From 13-2-20CM-68-14 sp035640035 (lineage in GTDB: Bacteria > Actinomycetota > Thermoleophilia > Gaiellales > Gaiellaceae), in the NCBI GenBank assembly GCA_035640035.1, contig DASQWX010000180.1:1-17323 (forward strand): a DNA stretch of 17,323 bases. Direction: 5' to 3'. Every line of letters starts with the position of its first letter. Position 1 is the stretch's first letter. The translations under genes were made by a program, and so were the position numbers. This document shows positions 13,714-17,323 of the stretch, piece by piece. The notes under the pieces are model-generated. The model was not told the origin of the DNA, did no database searches, and was given only the letters and a program-made list of their open reading frames with translations.

Positions 13714-13722
13714 TCGAGTCAA
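13694..13722 (-). promoter_or_regulatory. Near-consensus promoter of the regulator/importer operon
   Basis: On the minus strand TTGACT (13722-13717), a 17-base spacer and TAGAGT (13699-13694) precede the regulator start codon by about 40 bases. The spacing is ideal and the -35 nearly perfect, the best promoter in the window. Confidence 0.75.
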
Positions 13723-13748
13723 CGACGCGGAGCAGGAATGTCGGAGCG

Positions 13749-13970
13749 CTACTCCCGCTCGGCCGCCCGCGCGATCGCCCAGACCAACATCGCGAACCCG
13801 GCGGGAGCGGCGACCATGACGAGCAGGAAGCTCAGGAACGAATCGCTTTCCCACCAGCCCTCGCGGATCGCGAAGACGAGCCAGACGACGTAGAGAACGA
13901 CCCAGAGGTAGAGCATCGCGCGCGCGAGTCCGGCGATCGTCGATCGGGCGATCCGGCCGAGCCGAGCCAT
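13749..13970 (-). CDS. Small two-helix membrane protein of unknown function
   Basis: This 73-residue protein starts MARLGRIARST and has two hydrophobic segments, about 14-34 (LARAMLYLWVVLYVVWLVFAI) and 44-66 (SFLSFLLVMVAAPAGFAMLVW), joined by a short REGWWESD loop. It should sit in the cytoplasmic membrane. The frame is open to a TTG at 14006, but that TTG is part of a good -35 element, and its -10 (TACCTT) is seven bases before ATG 13970. The true start is therefore very probably 13970, leaderless. The gene lies upstream of the importer operon on the same strand but is separated from it by the operon's promoter. I know of no function for it. Confidence 0.7.
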   Translation of the reverse strand: MARLGRIARSTIAGLARAMLYLWVVLYVVWLVFAIREGWWESDSFLSFLLVMVAAPAGFAMLVWAIARAAERE

Positions 13971-13977
13971 TCGCCTA

Positions 13978-14006
13978 AAGGTAACTCGCTCCTTTCGACG
14001 ACCCAA
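13978..14006 (-). promoter_or_regulatory. Promoter of the small membrane protein gene
   Basis: The minus strand has TTGGGT (14006-14001), a 17-base spacer and TACCTT (13983-13978), seven bases before ATG 13970. The geometry implies a leaderless transcript. Confidence 0.6.
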
Positions 14007-14061
14007 ACAACCACACGTAGATCCCGAACCCGAAGCTCAGGATTCGTTAACCAGGGCGTTT

Positions 14062-14067
14062 TACGGT
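14062..14067 (+). promoter_or_regulatory. Putative -10 box for the acyltransferase gene
   Basis: TACGGT lies 20 bases before GTG 14088, leaving room for the gaggag ribosome-binding site at 14073-14078. No good -35 is seen. Confidence 0.3.
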
Positions 14068-14087
14068 CGCTCGAGGAGCGGCGGCAG

Positions 14088-16151
14088 GTGCCTCATCGAG
14101 ACGACATCCAAGGTCTTAGGGGGGTCGCTGTCCTGCTGGTTGCCTTCGATCACGCGGGCGTGCCTTTCCTCCGCGGCGGCTACATCGGCGTCGACGTCTT
14201 TTTCGTTCTCTCTGGCTTCCTGATCACCGGGATCCTTCTCTCCGAGGCGATGGCGCGCGGGCGCGTTTCGCTCGCGGGCTTCTACGCGCGCCGTGCGAGA
14301 CGGATCCTGCCGGCCGCCGTGCTGACGCTGGTCGCGACGGACGTCGCGGCCCACCATCTGCTCAATCTCGTCCGCGCCCGCGAAGCGGTTTCGGACAGCA
14401 TCTGGGCGGCCGCCTTCGGCGCGAACATCCATTTTGCGAGACAGGGAAGCGAGTACTTCGCACAGGGGCAGCCTCCCTCGCCAATCGTCCATTTCTGGAG
14501 CCTTTCGGTCGAGGAGCAGTTCTACGTCGTCTGGCCGACCGTCCTCGTTCTCGTCATCTGCGGGACGCTGTTCGGAGTCAGCCTCGGGCGCCGGCGTCCG
14601 CGAAGCGCGCTCCTCGTCGTCGTCCTGACGGCGGGCCTCGCGTCCCTCGCATGGTCGATCGTTTCGACGAGCTCCTCACCGAAGGAGGCGTATTTCTCGA
14701 CGTTCGCCCGCGCCTGGGAGCTCGCGCTCGGCGCGGCGCTCGCGCTCGCTCTTCCCAGGCTTGAGCAGATGGGCGGGCGGGTCCTCGGCGCGTTCGGCTG
14801 GGCCGGGCTCGCCGCGGTGGCGACGGCGGCCGTCGGCTTCTCGGGCGGCACCCCGTTCCCGGGCTACGCGGCCCTTCTTCCTGCGACGGGAGCGGCCCTG
14901 TTGATCGCCTCGGGCGCTGGCATCCAGCAGGCGCGTCTTTCGATCGGGCGGTCTCTCGCCACCGCACCGCTGCGTTACGTCGGCGACAGGTCGTACGCCT
15001 TCTACCTCTGGCACTGGCCCGTGCTGATCATTGCCGTGCAGTACGCCGGGCATGAGCTCGCGGTTGGCGTCAAGCTCGTCCTGCTGCTCGGCGCCTTCCT
15101 GCTCTCGATCGTGAGCTACCGGCTGGTCGAGAATCCGGTCAGGAGGATGAGCGTCCCGAACCGGATGGGCGCGCTCCTCTGGCCGGCGTCGGTCTCGATC
15201 GTGCTGCTCATGTCGGGAGTCATCCTTCGCTCGGTGGGCGGTACGGCCGCCCGGATCGAGGCTGCGGCCGCCGCCGTCCGGCCCGGTTTGCTCGTCGATG
15301 CGGCCGAAGCCGCCGTCCGGCTGCCCGCGTCCTCGAAGCCGCTCCCGGCCGTCGTCGCCGCAGTCCGCGCGGCCGAGCGCGGCGATCCTCTGCCGGCGGC
15401 GGTGACTCCGCCGATCGACAAGCTTCGCGGCGACTTCTACGCCTTCCCGGACGGGTGCACCCCATCCGGGCATGCGACGCGCAGCAAGGTCTGTCGTCTC
15501 GGAGTCGCCGCCGCGGCGAAGACGATCGTGGTGATCGGCGATTCGCATGCCCAGATGTGGATGCCGACGATCTTGGCGATGGCCCGGCGGGACAGCTGGG
15601 CGGTCGTCCCGCTCGTGAAGGTCCGGTGCGTGCCCCGTTCGTGGGGAGGCACGGACGAGTGTGGAAGATGGTCACGCTGGGCGAAGCGCCGCGCCGAGGG
15701 TCTTCGGCCGGACGTGACGCTCGTCATCGGAAGTCGCGCAGGGACCCGCGATCCATTGCGAGCCGTCGGGCCGGTGGCGGCGATGAGCTCCTCGTTGAAG
15801 CGGTTCTCGATGACGGTGATCGTCGTCGGCGACTCGCCCAGCCAGACCCGCGATCCGGTGGACTGCCTGCTCGCGCCGGGGGCGACGATGAAGACGTGCG
15901 CCGGCCGGGGAACGCGCGTGCAGGCGCAGACGGAGGCGTCGATTGCAGCCGACGCAAGGAGGAACGCCGTCGGCTTCATCGACACCCGCCCGTGGTTCTG
16001 CGCGCACCCGCGCCGATCGTCATCGCTCCTCTGTCCGATGGTCGTCAACCGCACGATCACCTGCGTCGATCGCGGCCATGTCTCCAAGACCTATGCGCTC
16101 GAGCTGATGCCCGTCTTCCGATCCGCGTTCCGGCGAGAGCTCTTTCGCTAG
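14088..16151 (+). CDS. Membrane acyltransferase (acyltransferase-3) fused to an SGNH domain
   Basis: This 687-residue protein has an N-terminal acyltransferase-3 domain (about 5-340, around ten membrane helices) and a C-terminal extracytoplasmic SGNH hydrolase domain (about 445-685). Domain one shows DIQGLRGVAVLLVAFDH with H22, GGYIGVDVFFVLSGFLIT (30-47) and SLSVEEQFYVVWP (138-150). Domain two shows the nucleophile block IGDSHAQMW with S486 and the terminal D661-R-G-H664 (DRGHVSK). Enzymes of this OafA/OatA type move acetyl groups from the cytoplasm through the membrane part to surface polysaccharides or peptidoglycan, the SGNH part completing the transfer. The acceptor is unknown. GTG 14088 matches the usual family start, with gaggag at 14073-14078. 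No glycan-synthesis gene adjoins it; a secreted protein gene converges on it. Confidence 0.92.
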   Translation: MPHRDDIQGLRGVAVLLVAFDHAGVPFLRGGYIGVDVFFVLSGFLITGILLSEAMARGRVSLAGFYARRARRILPAAVLTLVATDVAAHHLLNLVRAREAVSDSIWAAAFGANIHFARQGSEYFAQGQPPSPIVHFWSLSVEEQFYVVWPTVLVLVICGTLFGVSLGRRRPRSALLVVVLTAGLASLAWSIVSTSSSPKEAYFSTFARAWELALGAALALALPRLEQMGGRVLGAFGWAGLAAVATAAVGFSGGTPFPGYAALLPATGAALLIASGAGIQQARLSIGRSLATAPLRYVGDRSYAFYLWHWPVLIIAVQYAGHELAVGVKLVLLLGAFLLSIVSYRLVENPVRRMSVPNRMGALLWPASVSIVLLMSGVILRSVGGTAARIEAAAAAVRPGLLVDAAEAAVRLPASSKPLPAVVAAVRAAERGDPLPAAVTPPIDKLRGDFYAFPDGCTPSGHATRSKVCRLGVAAAAKTIVVIGDSHAQMWMPTILAMARRDSWAVVPLVKVRCVPRSWGGTDECGRWSRWAKRRAEGLRPDVTLVIGSRAGTRDPLRAVGPVAAMSSSLKRFSMTVIVVGDSPSQTRDPVDCLLAPGATMKTCAGRGTRVQAQTEASIAADARRNAVGFIDTRPWFCAHPRRSSSLLCPMVVNRTITCVDRGHVSKTYALELMPVFRSAFRRELFR

Positions 16152-16191
16152 AGCCCGATGAATCCCGACCGCCTGGCCTCGTGGAATCCTC

Positions 16192-16905
16192 CTACCGCAC
16201 GACGTAGCGCGCGCACGATCGCGTGTGGTTGCCGGCGCGATCGCTTGCCGTGATGCACGCGGCATAGCGCCCGGCCGGAAGTCGTCGAGGCAGCGGCGAC
16301 CGCATCCTGAACGTGACCGGACGCGTCCACCGCGTGTTCGCGATGCTGAATCGCTCGCCGAACCGGACGCGGCCGGAGCGAACGAGCGCGACGACCGCTC
16401 GGACGAAGAGCCGATCGTCGGAGATGCGGGCGGTGATGCCGGCCCGGCTGCCGCGCCTGGCCGAGCCGGGCAGCACCTGCACGCGAGGCGCGGTGCGGTC
16501 GAGGCCGTCCGAGCTCAGAGCGCTGAAGCTCCAGGTCGGGCTGTAGACGGTGCCGGTGCTGCTCGTGAACCCGACCCGCCAGTACCAGACGTGCCCGCGT
16601 GGCGGCGACCACACCTCCTGCGGGGTGACGCTGCTCCAGCAGTTCACGTCCGTCTCGCAGAACTCGCTCAGGGTCTCGGAGTCCTTTGCGAACTCTCGAT
16701 CGGCTGCGATCTCCCAAACGATCCGTCCCTGCTGGGGCTCCGGAAAGTCGAGGCGCCAGCTGAACTTCGGTCGCGTCGTCGACGAACTGACGACGATGGC
16801 GCCGTCGGCCGGCGCGAGCAGCGCGATCGTGGGCGTCGAGGCCGAGCCCGCGGAGCTCGTGACGGCAGCGAGGACGATGACGAATGCGAGGGCGGCTCGC
16901 TTCAT
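16192..16905 (-). CDS. Secreted protein with fibronectin/Ig-like beta domains
   Basis: This 237-residue protein has a clear signal peptide (MKRAALAFVIVLAAVTSSAGSAS, cleavage near residue 20-23). The first beta-sandwich-like domain (about 25-130) reads IALLAPADGAIVVSS, RPKFSWRL, IVWEIAADREFA and HVWYWRVGF, as in fibronectin type III-like repeats that analyse phrases of the form 'W-x-V'. A second part (about 138-237) starts DRTAPRVQVLPGS and ends with GRYAACITASDRAGNHT, an Ig-like pattern common in actinobacterial cell-surface proteins. Cysteines C83/C89 and C217/C231 could form two disulfides. It has no catalytic motif and no sorting signal. The frame is open to 17067, but that extension has no signal-like start and overlaps the divergent gene. 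Its role is probably adhesive or structural. Confidence 0.8.
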   Translation of the reverse strand: MKRAALAFVIVLAAVTSSAGSASTPTIALLAPADGAIVVSSSTTRPKFSWRLDFPEPQQGRIVWEIAADREFAKDSETLSEFCETDVNCWSSVTPQEVWSPPRGHVWYWRVGFTSSTGTVYSPTWSFSALSSDGLDRTAPRVQVLPGSARRGSRAGITARISDDRLFVRAVVALVRSGRVRFGERFSIANTRWTRPVTFRMRSPLPRRLPAGRYAACITASDRAGNHTRSCARYVVR

Positions 16906-16933
16906 GCTCGGGGAATCGGCGCACGCCGGCGGC

Positions 16934-16946
16934 CTCGTGATACGAG
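16934..16946. repeat. Short 13-bp palindrome in the divergent intergenic region
   Basis: CTCGT-GAT-ACGAG has two perfect 5-bp arms, located between the secreted-protein gene and the partial membrane gene. It is a weak operator candidate; such short palindromes also arise by chance in GC-rich DNA. Confidence 0.25.
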
Positions 16947-17045
16947 CCGGTCGCCAATTCGAGGGATTGCGGGCGACGACGTCCGTTCCGGAGAATGGCG
17001 TCGCCAAGGAAGACGAGTCGTCAGACCTGCGGCAGGAGGTGGGCA

Positions 17046-17323
17046 GTGACAGTCGAGCAGTCACCATTGGTCGTCACGCGGGCGGAGGCGGTGACCGAAG
17101 CAGACGCTCGCGCAGACGGCGGGAAGACGGAGAGGATCGGTTACATCTTCTGGGGGGCGCTGGCACTCTTCGTCGCGATCCCCGAGCTCGTTGCCGCCGG
17201 CTGGCACGTTCCGTGGCCGACGATCTCGGAGACGGTCGGGCATCTCGAAAAGCACCATCACTGGGTGAGAGTCCTGGTCGTGGCCGGGCTCGCGTCCTTG
17301 ACGACCCGCGTCGTCTTCTACCC
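17046..17323 (+). CDS. Membrane-associated protein of unknown function, cut by the right edge
   Basis: GTG 17046 follows a strong ribosome-binding site (aggaggt at 17034-17040). The frame stays open to the edge (92 residues seen). The first 30 residues are charged and cytosolic-looking; a hydrophobic segment runs from about 31 to 51 (IGYIFWGALALFVAIPELVAA), followed by WHVPWPTISETVGHLEKHHHWV and the beginning of a second hydrophobic segment (RVLVVAGLASL). The histidine-rich loop is notable. It resembles actinobacterial hypothetical membrane proteins in which a TISETVGHLE-like loop joins two helices. No function can be given. The 140-base gap to the divergent secreted-protein gene holds its promoter, which I could not pinpoint. 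Confidence 0.75.
   Translation, partial: MTVEQSPLVVTRAEAVTEADARADGGKTERIGYIFWGALALFVAIPELVAAGWHVPWPTISETVGHLEKHHHWVRVLVVAGLASLTTRVVFY

Noticed and set aside
14676..15548. 290-codon minus-strand open frame inside the acyltransferase gene
   Set aside because: It is a shadow, rich in Arg, Asp and Gly, with no recognisable domain. The acyltransferase on the other strand is certain.
16906..17067. N-terminal extension of the secreted protein to 17067
   Set aside because: It would put about 54 residues before an obvious signal peptide and overlap the start of the divergent gene at 17046.

Overview
The window is GC-rich, densely packed bacterial DNA. No rRNA, tRNA, CRISPR array, transposase or integrase is visible. 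The gene families point to an actinobacterium, and I lean towards the Thermoleophilia (Gaiellales or Solirubrobacterales type). They include a small helical RRxxLxxAGF...RGCPPxLAxRIL protein, a DksA/TraR-like protein without its zinc cysteines, a membrane protein ending SFTNSIAFSPTDAMPL, and several genes with a TANNNT hexamer just upstream of the start codon. This placement rests on family recollection, not on a marker gene.

Layout. 2-568: 3' part of a HAD hydrolase gene (+). 636-1229: RibD/DHFR-like reductase (+). 1298-2452: M24 peptidase (-). 2523-2753: small unknown protein (+). 2777-4224: sigma factor, soluble zinc anti-sigma factor and DoxX-like membrane protein (+). 4221-4324: an inverted-repeat element enclosing an 18-codon ORF, then a strong terminator. 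4357-4974: DUF6308-like protein (+). 5030-6868: ABC exporter half-transporter (+). 6889-8195: a three-gene minus-strand cluster (DksA/TraR-like, 78-aa conserved protein, DUF1345-like membrane protein). 8259-8885: flavin reductase (+), divergent from that cluster. 9102-13654: a polyamine-type ABC importer. The ATPase lies on the plus strand; the regulator, binding protein and two permeases form a minus-strand operon that meets it tail to tail. 13749-13970: small membrane protein (-). 14088-16151: membrane acyltransferase with an SGNH domain (+). 16192-16905: secreted beta-domain protein (-). 17046 to the right edge: start of a membrane protein (+).

How the genes work together. The clearest unit is the importer, whose XRE-cupin regulator gene starts the minus operon behind a near-consensus promoter with an embedded inverted repeat. 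The second unit is the sigma/anti-sigma pair with ATGA overlap. The acyltransferase and the secreted protein are both envelope-related but lie on opposite strands. The other genes look like individual housekeeping or accessory functions.

No wholly new multi-gene system is evident. The best candidates for something undescribed are the RNA-like element at 4221-4324, the zinc-less DksA/TraR gene cluster at 6889-8195, and the importer whose binding protein seems to lack a canonical polyamine-binding acidic residue. All gaps between genes are under 300 bases.
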